Source: Salegentibacter holothuriorum (GTDB taxonomy: Bacteria > Bacteroidota > Bacteroidia > Flavobacteriales > Flavobacteriaceae). From it: a stretch of 64,000 nucleotides of DNA. The notes beneath the pieces are model-generated. The model was not told the DNA's origin, ran no database searches, and was given only the letters and a program-made list of their open reading frames with translations. The translations under genes were made by a program, and so were the position numbers. Positions within the stretch are counted from its first letter, which is position 1. Each line of letters opens with the position of its first letter. The stretch covers positions 162,851 to 226,850 of the forward strand of contig NZ_FUYY01000005.1 in assembly GCF_900168045.1 (NCBI RefSeq). Reading direction: 5' to 3'. Shown here one piece after another: positions 20,001 through 29,100 of the stretch.

Positions 20001-20258
20001 AGTTTCAAAGGAGATGTAACTAAACTCCAGAATGTTACTCTTGGCGGCCGGAATATTAATGAGATAATTCCCATCAAAGTCGGTGCTGGTTCCATTTGCA
20101 GTTCCTTTTTCCATAATAGTAACACCCGGCAAAGGCATTCCTTGACTATCGGTCACGGTTCCTGAAACTTTAATTTTTTGATCTTGAGCATAGGATAGCC
20201 CGATCATGAAAAAACAGGCTAAAGCAAGCCATAATTTTTTATTAAAATTCATATTCAA
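17040..20258 (-). CDS. SusC/RagA family TonB-linked outer-membrane transporter
   Basis: This 1072-aa protein has a signal peptide (GLSYAQ), a carboxypeptidase-regulatory-like domain (about 30-110, VSGTVTDSQGMPLPGVTIME), the SusC-specific segment EEIVVVGFGRKKKENLTGAV, a TonB plug domain (about 120-250, LIDGIEGDLNTINPNDIKNI) and a C-terminal beta-barrel ending in SATFSTGLNVTF. It imports oligosaccharides released at the surface, energised by TonB. It lies between the BACON-GH16 lipoprotein gene (56 bp upstream) and its susD partner. The plug and N-terminal domain closely resemble those of the second SusC at 26-29 kb, as expected for paralogues. Confidence 0.96.
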   Translation of the reverse strand: MNMNFNKKLWLALACFFMIGLSYAQDQKIKVSGTVTDSQGMPLPGVTIMEKGTANGTSTDFDGNYLINIPAAKSNILEFSYISFETQSIPINSQTDVVKNIIMKTSQNELEEIVVVGFGRKKKENLTGAVSQVGEEVFESRPVLSADKALQGAVAGLNISTDAGGELDGNLDINIRGIGTIGEGSSGSPLVLIDGIEGDLNTINPNDIKNISVLKDAAAASIYGSRAPFGVILVTTKEGVQGKTRINYSTNFRYKTPINVPERMNSLEYAYMLNDLYVNTGRNPIYNENRIDLIKSYRNGDLAFGTEPNSSGTNWTLNRAAYGDEDWYNIHLKDLSLGQEHNLSVNGGSEKITYYTSANFLTQEGIFHYSNEDFDRFSLNAKINAELSDKFDLSLNTRFMRKNQDRPTAQGSRFYHNLSRSVPTSPLYTPYGEYMENSMVQQLTDGGRFKEQTDYFYNTIKLTYEPIEDWKIYGQVNSRIENHDDTKHIAKISVTQPTGESEYIPVFSGYVPNIETRDWGISAITAPGQNYYQVNNGQVNYLGVNFYSDYETSFGDHNFTFLLGAQSELYQSHFSQLGTDNIESDDTPFISQNGEKYVFESKGTWSNVGVFSRINYDYKQRYLLEANFRADGASRFPSDERWGYFPSFSAGWNIAKEAFWDDFKRKVSELKIRGSWGMLGNQNTNSFYPYFQNMSIQNGNWIVNDNVPSSIYAPRPFSSSITWEKIISYNYGFDIAAFNNRLTASADIFERKTKDMVGPAPLKPGTFGTVVPRTNNAELVSKGWELSLGWKDRINDDFSYNANVVVSDVKSEVTEYSNPDKIIMVNGRDQFYKGKNIGEIWGYESAGIAKSDLEMNQWLESNKPNFGSNWAGGDMKYKDLNGDNLVDAGARKLDDRGDLTRIGNSTPRYTFGINLGFEYKAFDFRAFVQGVGKRDVLLSGGAFYPGINQWQISPYSAHLDYFRAYGADLGANLDSYYPRPFIGDKNYKAQTHFLQDASYVRLKNVQIGFNVPNQLLKKWGFQNLRLYISGENIYTHTNLRMFDPEGIQDLINGSGKTYPMSATFSTGLNVTF

Positions 20259-20272
20259 TATTTTATGATTTT

Positions 20273-20303
20273 AAACAGAAGCGCTAAAAAAGCGCTTCTG
20301 TTT
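20273..20303 (-). other. Perfect intercistronic hairpin between BACON-GH16 and susC
   Basis: AAACAGAAGCGCT at 20273-20285 and its complement at 20291-20303 make a 13-bp perfect stem with a 5-nt A loop. On the minus strand no long U run follows, so an RNA-stability or processing element, or weak attenuation, is more likely than full termination. On the plus strand a T-rich tract follows. Confidence 0.6.
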
Positions 20304-20314
20304 ATTTATTTTTC

Positions 20315-22429
20315 TTAATAGAATTTCCCGTCGTGCCCAGTTTGAGATGAGGCATCAAACTTGTCGTTGGTATAAACCCTTATCCAGTCTAGCTCCATAA
20401 AAGCTTCTTCTCCAGCAGACATATTTGGCATCTCACCAGACCAGCCGCCAATTCCAGGAGTTATAATCATCATCATCCCAGCAGGATTATCCCAGGGCCA
20501 ATCATTATTACCGCCTTCTCCTTTTATATGTTCAAAATATTGAAAGCCGTTTATGCCCCCTATAATTCTATCCTCTAAAATCTCTACCCAGAAAATGTTC
20601 CATTTGGTCTCATCTGGAATATTAATACTGGCAGTTTCAGCGTTTCCGGTCTTAGCAGAGAAATTTTCTGTGTGTAAGGAAAAATGAGCTTGATTTTTAA
20701 ACGGACTTTCCATTAGGTCTATTTCACCTGAATCTGGCCATGGAATGCCCTGCCCATCAAAATTACTCTGGCCCATAAACCATAGCGCTTCGTTAAACCC
20801 TTGATGTCCGGAAGATTTGTATCTTACTTCAACTCTCATGCTAGTTGTGAATTTCACCCATTTTACGCCTCCTTGATGGTGTCTCTTACTGTATAAAGAT
20901 GCGGTTTCATATTCGGCAGCATCTCCGTGAATATTAGTAGTAGGGCTTGCCAGTTTTCGGGTTTTTATTTTCAAAGTTCCATCTTTAACTACTTTCATAT
21001 CGCCATTAAATACAGCATTTTCAATACCGCCTTTGGTATTAAAGTTCCAAAAACCAGTAGCGTTATCTGTAAATTCATGGGCATTCCAAAACTCCCAATT
21101 CTCTTGAGATGGGTGGGCTACACCTCGGTCTAAACCAATTTGAGAAGCTGTTTGAGAAGGAGTAGTATAAACCAAAGACTCATCGTTCATAGGGTGTAAA
21201 CCTTGTTTAATTGCCACTTCGGTCTTCACCTCTGGATCGTCTGCTTTTTGAATTTCAATCGCACCAGATACAGACTCAAAACTCATATTCTCGGTGGCAT
21301 TAACCTTAATAAGAACCGGTGTAACAGTAGCCATTCCGCTTTCGTTTTCTATCACCGTAAACCTCGAGTCCTTTGAAACCGCCTTCCAATCAACATTAGA
21401 GGAAGTAAGCTCTATTTCAAAAACCTGGTTTTTACCATCTATTTCTACTATGTTATTCTTAACTGCTATTTCTGAAGCAGTTTGCCCTAATTGTTCAATG
21501 GTATAAGTAGCTGTTACTTCTTCATTAGGTTCTTTTCCTGAAAAACTGATCTCTATGTTTCTTTTTTCAGTAGTAGTATTGGCTGGATATTCCACCGTTA
21601 TTTTTTGAACTTCATCACTTTTTGTTCCTTCATTAGGAGTTAATGTAACACCATCTATATCTGAAGTAGCTTGCCAATCTATATTGGTGGTAAGTGATAG
21701 CTCTACACTTCCTTTTATCGCTTCAACCGTTTTTTGAGAAGATTCTAAAGTTAATTTTGGTTCTACTTTTTCTTTTGCGTTTTGTGAAACATGTAACCAT
21801 ACTTTTTCAATGGCATTTTGATTCGCAAGCATAAAGGAAATAGAATCCATTCTTGTAGTGTCGGTTGGGTTTTCCTTAAGACTTAGCTTAATTTCGTGTT
21901 CCCCGGCATCACCACTTTTGGGATCTAATGTTAACCAGTCTGCATTGTCACCTTTATTCGAAACCCATTTTTCAATAGCTTCTAAGGTGAATTCCAAATC
22001 TGTAGCTTCACCATTAACATCGGTAAATGCTTCTTTTGAAATAGATAGCTCTCTTCCTCGTTGTTTAACCTCAATACTGTCTTTAAATTCAAAAGCATTA
22101 AGGTAAATCCAGGCAGATCTATCTCCAACTGTCTTGTTGTCTTTAACTTGAATAGTAGACTCTCCGCTTCCGGTACCTTTACTTGGTTGGATAGACACCC
22201 AATCCAGATCTGATTCTTTCTCTATATTCCAATAAGAATTTGTTTCAATATCAATCTTAATGGAATCGGTCTCATTTTTCAATATTCCTTCGTCAAAATA
22301 ACGAGTGCTAAAGTTGAAAAATGGCTCTCTAGAAACTTCAGAGTCCTCATCATCGCTACTACAGGCAAGAAAAAAGGCTCCCGAAATTCCGAGACAAATA
22401 ATTAGCTTAAATGGTAAACGTAATTTCAT
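20315..22429 (-). CDS. Surface lipoprotein with four BACON-like domains fused to a C-terminal GH16 domain
   Basis: This 704-aa protein has a lipobox FFLAC (C23) followed by an acidic SSDDEDSE stretch of the type seen on exported surface lipoproteins. Four consecutive beta-sandwich units of about 95 residues follow (roughly 35-125, 126-220, 221-315, 316-412). Each has a W-x-x-x-x-x-x-D-W/WxA strand and a closing repeat of the BACON type (VKQRG, VSQNA, IEQLG, IKQGL). The C-terminal 270 residues are a GH16 fold with the catalytic motif GEIDLMES (E569, D571, E574). BACON domains usually act as spacers that hold a catalytic or binding module away from the membrane, so this is probably the surface endo-glycanase that starts degradation. 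It is the first gene of the second PUL transcript, upstream of susC. Confidence 0.9.
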   Translation of the reverse strand: MKLRLPFKLIICLGISGAFFLACSSDDEDSEVSREPFFNFSTRYFDEGILKNETDSIKIDIETNSYWNIEKESDLDWVSIQPSKGTGSGESTIQVKDNKTVGDRSAWIYLNAFEFKDSIEVKQRGRELSISKEAFTDVNGEATDLEFTLEAIEKWVSNKGDNADWLTLDPKSGDAGEHEIKLSLKENPTDTTRMDSISFMLANQNAIEKVWLHVSQNAKEKVEPKLTLESSQKTVEAIKGSVELSLTTNIDWQATSDIDGVTLTPNEGTKSDEVQKITVEYPANTTTEKRNIEISFSGKEPNEEVTATYTIEQLGQTASEIAVKNNIVEIDGKNQVFEIELTSSNVDWKAVSKDSRFTVIENESGMATVTPVLIKVNATENMSFESVSGAIEIQKADDPEVKTEVAIKQGLHPMNDESLVYTTPSQTASQIGLDRGVAHPSQENWEFWNAHEFTDNATGFWNFNTKGGIENAVFNGDMKVVKDGTLKIKTRKLASPTTNIHGDAAEYETASLYSKRHHQGGVKWVKFTTSMRVEVRYKSSGHQGFNEALWFMGQSNFDGQGIPWPDSGEIDLMESPFKNQAHFSLHTENFSAKTGNAETASINIPDETKWNIFWVEILEDRIIGGINGFQYFEHIKGEGGNNDWPWDNPAGMMMIITPGIGGWSGEMPNMSAGEEAFMELDWIRVYTNDKFDASSQTGHDGKFY

Positions 22430-22618
22430 ACTTTTAGAAGATTTTTTGTTAACTCAATTTTTAAAACCAACAGGCTTTATTTTAAAAACACTTTTAAAAA
22501 GAATAGAAGAACATTTAAAAAGTGATATAAACTAAATCGTTTTCGCTTCTTTTATATGCTTCTATTTCTCTACGAATTTATGAGTATGTTTAATAATATC
22601 TTACTTTACCGGGTGTAC

Positions 22619-22650
22619 TTTTGGGTTACATTAATATTACTTTTGGGTTA
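22619..22650 (+). promoter_or_regulatory. 22-bp-period direct repeat upstream of the decayed regulator
   Basis: TTTTGGGTTA occurs at 22619-22628 and exactly again at 22641-22650. Each copy is preceded by TAC, so each also forms a TAnnTTTG-like -7 box. The same two-copy arrangement with the same 22-bp spacing lies upstream of the intact regulator at 29559-29590. A conserved AAATCGTTTTCGCT block precedes both (about 22534 and 29484). This is either a regulator-binding site spaced by two helical turns or a pair of promoters. Confidence 0.55.
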
Positions 22651-22759
22651 TTAAAAATATTTTAAAAACATGTTATACAGTGTTTTGAGTTTTTTATTGA
22701 GGTTATAATGGTTAATAATTGGAAAGATATGAGGTTACAATTCTTGCTTTATTGATGTT

Positions 22760-23175
22760 TTATTCTTTTTAAAGCAATTTTACTAATGCTCAAAAAAATT
22801 GCGTAAAAAAACCGGTTTTCGAATTGAAACATTTAAACGATAGCGATAGATTTTCTAATAATAGAATAAACTGGGTAGCACAGGATAACTTTCCTGATAT
22901 TTGAGCTGCAATACAGTTTGGTATTAAAAAGTATTATGGTGAAAAAAAGATCTATACGCTGGGGGAGAATACTTCAATTTTTGATTTACAGGTTATTGGT
23001 GTCGCCAAAATATTATGGCTATGAGTAAAAGAACTTTATAACATCAAAAGATTGGGGATAGTTTTGAGTTTTTTTTTTGAGGAAACTGAAGAGTTCTGTT
23101 AAAAAGAATTATGCAGTTTTTAGCATTTCTAATTCCGATTCCGGGGATTTTGGATAGGAGGTAGTGCAGGTAATT
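22760..23175 (+). pseudogene. Decayed copy of the Reg_prop/Y_Y_Y regulator
   Basis: Translated piecewise, this region matches the N-terminal part of the intact regulator at 29626-32670. AQKNCVKKPVFELKHLND corresponds to AQKPVLQFKHLDMSD, FSNNRINWVAQDN to FSDNRINRVVQDN, and IQFGIKKYYGEKK to TRFGINRYDGEKV. At the DNA level ATTTTGGATAGGAGGTAGTG corresponds to ATTTTTGGATAGGAGGAAGC. It contains in-frame stops (for example TGA in CCTGATATTTGAGC near 22893, and TGA near 23022) and frameshifts, and no long reading frame survives. Similarity fades after about 23175. The remnant is divergent from the BACON-GH16/SusCD genes, the position expected for a PUL regulator. Confidence 0.85.
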
Positions 23176-24050
23176 ACTAGATATTAACTTTTAAACGTTT
23201 GGAAATTAAAGAATAATGGAAGAGCAATTAATAAAAATCCTTTCTGTCGTTAAAAAAAGTTTAAGGACGATTAATAAATATAAAACCTAAATATTTTTAT
23301 TGGTTTAAAGCTCGTGAGCAATTATTTAGCTGTGCGTAAAATGTTTGTATTAAAGTAGTAGTCACAAAAGGCAGTTTTTTTGTAGAGCTAATTTTATTCT
23401 TCAGGGAATAAAATGATAATAGTTGTATTTAGCACCTATAGGCAGTAGCAGTTATGTTTTTCGCTATTTGTTATAAGCATTATGCTGCCACCAATAAACA
23501 GTTTACACTCAATGATCTTATTAAGCTACATTTAATACCACTAGCTTAAAAGACATATGTTTGATCATTTAGGCTTGTACGATCAAAAGCTACAATGCAT
23601 TACGGCAGCTATCGGCCATGTTAACGAAAAAATTATACCGATTTAGAAGAAATGTAAATCAATTAATTATCAATAATTTTAGTTAATTAGTTATGTACTG
23701 GTTTGGTTTGCTTTATAGAGCTTTAGCTCAGATAATCTCGATGATATCGGAATCGTATGTAGAATATTTCTTAAAACGTAAACACCTTTTTAAATTTAAG
23801 ATTATTTAAGCGCCGAGGGTGGATGGCACGAGATCTGATACGATTTTTTTAGATCAGTTTGGGAAACATTAAATCAATGAAGAGGTTTAATTTTTTGATG
23901 CCTGAATGGATGAGGTTACTACGGAATTAGGATTGGTAGCTATGGTGCAAAACCCCAGGAAGTATAGAATAACAAGGGGGACTCTTTGCTTTTTATTATT
24001 AAAGATAGCTCAAAAAGTGTTTCTGCTAGAAAAGAATTATTATAAGTAAA
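23176..24050. other. Decayed intergenic region with unidentified protein fragments
   Basis: This is about 870 bp without an intact gene. Short plus-strand stretches still look protein-like, for example MDEVTTELGLVAMVQNPRKY in a 47-codon frame at 23906-24049, preceded in frame by FFDA and a TGA that may once have been Trp. Another fragment, LYDQKLQCITAAIGHVNEKI, lies near 23575-23635. I do not recognise the parent proteins. The region probably holds remains of the regulator's 3' part and at least one other lost gene. Confidence 0.5.
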
Positions 24051-24051
24051 A

Positions 24052-24080
24052 AGGCCATCTAAATTAGTTTTAGATGGCCT
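24052..24080 (-). terminator. Terminator of the second SusC-SusD operon
   Basis: AGGCCATCTAAA at 24052-24063 pairs perfectly with 24069-24080 around a 5-nt loop. On the minus strand it is followed by TTTTTACTT. It lies 60 bp beyond the susD stop codon and should separate this SusCD unit from the BACON-GH16 unit. Confidence 0.8.
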
Positions 24081-24140
24081 CTTTAGGCTAACTCAATCTT
24101 TTTAAATTGAATTAAAGTTGCTATTGCTAAAAATACTTAC

Positions 24141-26126
24141 TTAGAATTCGGCACTGGTACCAGCTTCTTTAGACCATCCTGGATTTTGGTAAATTGCAGA
24201 TCCATCTCCTGTTTCAGTTATTAGAAAATGTTCGGTGGCAATGGGCTCTAAATAATGAGCATCTGCCCACGAATAACCATCGCTAACCGGGTTTCCAGAA
24301 CCTAAATTGATTCTATATGGCATTAAATATTTACTTTCGTCGCTACTTGAAACATTAGGAACTCCAGAATCTCCTGGTTCAATTAGGGTAGAGTTACCTT
24401 CATCGTCTAGATACCAATCTTCCATAGGACCCCATAATTTGAAACCTTTAATAATGTGAGGATTGTCTTGTAATTGGTCAAGTGCTCTCCATCGTTTAAG
24501 ATCAAACAAACGCATTCCTTCTGCTATTAATTCTCCGCGTCGCTCTCTTCTAATATTATATAGAATAGGATCGTCCAAAAGTTGCCCCGCAGAATGGGCA
24601 GCAAAATCATTTTCTGCCTCTTTAGAGATATCTGTAGCAGCAACGGTTATCGAGAAGTCCGGTTCTATGCCTGCTCTTTCACGAATAGCTTTCCAGTATT
24701 CGGTGGCTTTGGTATTAAGACTTCCTTCTTTTAAATAGGAAGCTTCTATATAATTGAGATAGGCTTCGGTAGCTCTAAAAACGATACTTCCAGTTGAACC
24801 ACTATTGCCATCAACATTGCTTTGAAGGTAGGATAATCCTTTTTTAACTGAATAACCGGTAACATCCTTGGTTTCCTGCAAACCTGTAATTTCAGGTTTT
24901 TGGATTAGGAGCGGGTCTCCATTGGTATCGGTCGCATCAGTAAGTCTAAGTTCTCCCGGTTGTTTCATAAAAAGTTGAAGCCTTAGATCGCGATTTTCCT
25001 TTACATCATCAATAAAATCATCACCGGCATATCCAGAACCATCAGCATAAATAGGTAATCCGTTTCTCATTAAGAAGTTATCAACAAAGCTTCTTGTATA
25101 TCCCGAGTTACCTCCATTTTGGTTTAAATAATGATTAACGTTGTGATTAATGCCTATACTTGGGTCGTAATCTCTCCATAACAACACTTCCTGGTATTGT
25201 CCTGGGTTTTCAGATCCAAACATGGTGAAGTATGGATTGTTGGAGCTATTATAAGCAATATCTTCTGCCGGAATATTGGGGGTTAAAGAAATTGCATCGG
25301 CCACATTCGCTGATGCTTCCATCGCCTGGCTAAGAAAAAAATCTATTTCAGCATCAATATCAATACTAAAACCATCAATCTCTCCAGCTCCTGGCCAACC
25401 ATCACCTCCTGGAACAAAAGGAGTACCTCGATGATAAGTTAACCAACTACCTTCGTGTAAAGCAACGCGGGATTTTAACAGATAAGCTGTGTGTTTAGAA
25501 ATTCTGTTTTTTCCGTTTGGTGGATCTGTTTGCAATAAAGTAATTGCCTTATCTAAATCAGCCAGGACAAACCTTGCAACTTCATTTCGTGGGTCACGCT
25601 TTGATTCTGCAATAAGCTGCTCTAAATTATCTTCCAGGGTATTTTTTACGATAGGGAAATCTCCAACTTGCTTAACTTTTTGAAAATACTCGTAAGCTCT
25701 TAAAAAATAAGCTTCACCAACGTAATGTGCAATACTTGAAGGATTTCCTTTAATTTCACCCGCTTCAAATTTTGGTACTGCGGTTTCCAGGAAATAGTTT
25801 AATTGGCGAATATTGCCAAAATTCCAGGCCCCGCCAGATTGTGGTACGCGCCATTCACCGGGAGCCCAAATTCTACTATAGCCAGAGGTTGCCTGGTTGT
25901 CGGTATGATTATCTCTACCAAAGGTTCCAATATTCCAACCACCGTGGGTAGGGAAATTATACCTCGCAATGGTATATGCAGCCAGGTCGGCTTCTCTGTT
26001 TAAATAATCGTTTGGAGTAACATCAGAGAGTGGTTCTCTATCCAAAAAATCATCAACTTCGCAACTTGTCATAAAAACAACTGCGAATAATAAACAAACT
26101 GATTTTATATATTTTTTTGATTTCAT
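24141..26126 (-). CDS. RagB/SusD family glycan-binding lipoprotein
   Basis: This 661-aa protein has a lipobox FMTSC (C22) and the opening DDFLDREPLSDVTPNDYLNR. EAYFLRAYEYFQKVKQVGDFPIV in the middle and the C-terminal RATEAYLNYIEASYLKEGS and NIRRERRGELIAEGMRLFDL are characteristic of SusD. It is 12 bp downstream of its susC partner and is followed by a terminator rather than enzyme genes. The strong resemblance of its C-terminal half to the 636-aa SusD at 15 kb indicates an old duplication. The ligand is presumably a related glycan or a different part of the same glycan. Confidence 0.95.
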   Translation of the reverse strand: MKSKKYIKSVCLLFAVVFMTSCEVDDFLDREPLSDVTPNDYLNREADLAAYTIARYNFPTHGGWNIGTFGRDNHTDNQATSGYSRIWAPGEWRVPQSGGAWNFGNIRQLNYFLETAVPKFEAGEIKGNPSSIAHYVGEAYFLRAYEYFQKVKQVGDFPIVKNTLEDNLEQLIAESKRDPRNEVARFVLADLDKAITLLQTDPPNGKNRISKHTAYLLKSRVALHEGSWLTYHRGTPFVPGGDGWPGAGEIDGFSIDIDAEIDFFLSQAMEASANVADAISLTPNIPAEDIAYNSSNNPYFTMFGSENPGQYQEVLLWRDYDPSIGINHNVNHYLNQNGGNSGYTRSFVDNFLMRNGLPIYADGSGYAGDDFIDDVKENRDLRLQLFMKQPGELRLTDATDTNGDPLLIQKPEITGLQETKDVTGYSVKKGLSYLQSNVDGNSGSTGSIVFRATEAYLNYIEASYLKEGSLNTKATEYWKAIRERAGIEPDFSITVAATDISKEAENDFAAHSAGQLLDDPILYNIRRERRGELIAEGMRLFDLKRWRALDQLQDNPHIIKGFKLWGPMEDWYLDDEGNSTLIEPGDSGVPNVSSSDESKYLMPYRINLGSGNPVSDGYSWADAHYLEPIATEHFLITETGDGSAIYQNPGWSKEAGTSAEF

Positions 26127-26138
26127 ATTTATTACTAA

Positions 26139-29100
26139 TTAAAAGTTAACATTGAGTCCTACAGAAAGCACTTGCGAGTAAGGATAGGTTTTTCCATCGC
26201 TCCAACCTCCTAAGCCAACAGATTCAGGATCAAAAATATCGATCATATTAGAGAAGGTAAGCAAGTTTTCACCAGAAACATATACTCTAATTCTCGAGTC
26301 GTTATAAGAATTAAATGAATAACCCAGCTGCACATTTTTTAGTCTTATATAAGAAGCATCCTGGATATAACGAGATTGAGTTTGTTGATTTTTACCACCT
26401 CTAAAAGAAGGGCGTGGATAATAGGCATCCAGGTTAACATCGGCCAGACCAGCTTGTACCATAGGCGATTCTTCATTTCTGAAATAATCCATGTGTTCTT
26501 CAAAACCGGCAGATTGCCACATTCCTCCATTAGCACCCCAGAAATAAGGGCCATTTGGCATGTAATCTCTTTTTCCAAAGCCTTCTATGAATACTCGAAA
26601 ATCAAAACCTTTGAAATCACCATTTAAATCAAGTCCAAACCTATAACGAGGCGTAGAATTTCCTAAAATGCTTAAATCTCCGGTATCGTCTAAAGTACCA
26701 TTACCTGAATTAATTTCTCCATCTCCATTTAAATCGGCATACATAATATCACCGGCTTGCCAGTCACTTCCTAATTGACTTTGATTGGTATTGGCTAAGT
26801 GATTTTGCATTTCCTCGTCGGTTTTAGCAATTCCCACTGTAGTGTATCCCCAAATTTCCCCCATTTTTCTTCCGTTATACCAATCCCAGATATTATCTGT
26901 AGGGTTCGGGTAGCTCACTACTTTTTGTTGAGAATCAGAAAGAACTCCTCTCGCGCTATAATTAAAGTCACCAATTTTATCTCTCCAATTAATTTCTAAT
27001 TCGAAACCGTAAGACTCCATATCGGCATTATTAATACGAGGTACAGCGGTTCCTAGAATATTGGGTAGTTGCGGAGCCGGCCCTACCATATCTAAAGTTT
27101 TTCTGTTGAAGTACTCAGCACTTAAATTCAATCTGTTTTTTAATAATGCCATATCAAGTCCAACATTCCAGCTTGTTACTCGTTCCCAGGTTAATAATGA
27201 GCTAACTAAGCCGGGTGCACTTGCCGTGTTTGGTCTTTCGCCGTTTAATAACCAGCCACCATTTGCGGTACCTATGGGCATAGATTGGTAGAACGGGTAC
27301 CAATTACTGGTATTTTGATTTCCTAGTTCCCCGTACGATCCTCTTAATTTTAAAAGTTGAATACTATCCCATTTCCAAAAGTCTTCTTTTGCTATATTCC
27401 AACCGGCCGAGATTGAAGGGAATAGATTCCAACGTTTATCGTTTATAAACCTTGAAGAACCATCATATCTGGCATTAAGCTCCAGTAAGTATTTTTCCTT
27501 AAAATTATAATTTAACCTTCCAAAGAATCCGGCCACAGACCAGTGCTGATATTGGCCTTCGGTAGCCCTGCTTTCATCTGTAGCAGTGTTAATAGTTGGC
27601 AAATCGGGTGTAATTAAACCACTTCTGGAAGCACCTATGGTTCTATATTTAGTAATTTCAGAGTTAAAACCGGCCATAACCTTAAAATTATGTTCCTGGT
27701 TTATATCAAAAACATAATCTGAATAAATGTTTGTGCTGAAATAATCTTCTTTTCTATTGTATTCGTATACTGAACTGTATCCCGGAGAATTCCAGCCTAC
27801 AGATACTGGATATGGATTACCAGCTACATCGTATCCATATGCAGGAAGCACATCTACATGATTGTTCATATTGGTAATTTTATAATTTCCAATAGCGTAT
27901 ATATTCCACCCTTCAATAGGTGTAATAGTAAGCTGCCCCTGCATAAATAATCTATCTGTTAGGTTGTCGGTTCTTCCTCCATCTTCTAACTGAATTATTT
28001 CACCAGATGAATCTGTAAAATATCCATTAGGATCTCTTACTGGCACAGTTGGCCATCTACGAGCAATATTGTGATAGAATAAACCTCCTTGTTGGGTAGA
28101 CTTATTATAATTGTTTCTTGAAAAACGCGTACTATAATTGAATTTAACGTGTTTTGATATTTCAGTGCTTAATTTCCCTGTAAAATCATATTCATCTAGT
28201 CTGTCTTCTCCGTATTTTAATAATCCCACTTGATCTACTATTCGGGCTGATGTATAGTATGTAGTACTTTCAGAACCTCCACTAAGGCTTAAATTGTGTT
28301 CCTGAGAAAAAGAGAAATCTTTGTAAAGCTCATCAAACCAATCTGTATTTGCATGAGAGCCTGTGTAATATTGATACCGATCTCCATTGGCGTTTGGTAC
28401 AGTTCCATAGTCGATTTCCCCTGCTTGGTACTGGATAATTCTGTCAATTACTTCCTGGGAAAAAGGAGGAGCCTGCCCGGCATTAGTTGCAGCTTCATTC
28501 CAATATAAAGCAAAGGTGTGGGAATCCATCATTTCTGGAACCTGAATTGGCGATGTGAATCTAAAGTTATTTGAATAAGATACTCTAGGTGCGCCAGATT
28601 GTCCGTCTTTGGTTGTTACCAAAATCACCCCAAAGGCCGCTCTGGATCCATAAACCGCCGAGGCGGCAGCATCTTTTAGAACCGTAATAGACTCAATGGT
28701 TTGGGGATTAATAGCATCTAAAGATGCTTCCATTCCATCTACTAAAACTAAAGGAGCTGAATTAGATCCCGAACCAATGGTACCAGCTCCCCGTATGTTA
28801 AAATTAAGTCCGGAGTTCAATTCTCCCCCAAGCCCTGAAGTTTGAAAGTTTAAACCCGGTACAACTCCCTGAAGCATCTGGCTTACTTTTGGAACAGGTC
28901 TTGACTGTAATACATCAGAATCAACTGTGGTTACTGCTCCCGTTAGGTTAGCTTTTTTCTGCGTACCATAACCTACTACTACAACTTCTTCCAGCGCTGC
29001 TGCTTCTGTTTGCAATTGTATGTTTAGGTTAGTTCTACCTTGTACCGGAACTTCTTTAGTGGCATAACCAATATATGAAATGGATAGGGTAGCATTTGCC

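Noticed and set aside
22534..24050. Possible intact plus-strand gene upstream of the SusD gene
   Set aside because: All frames carry several stops and the similarity to the regulator is broken by frameshifts, so it is treated as decayed.
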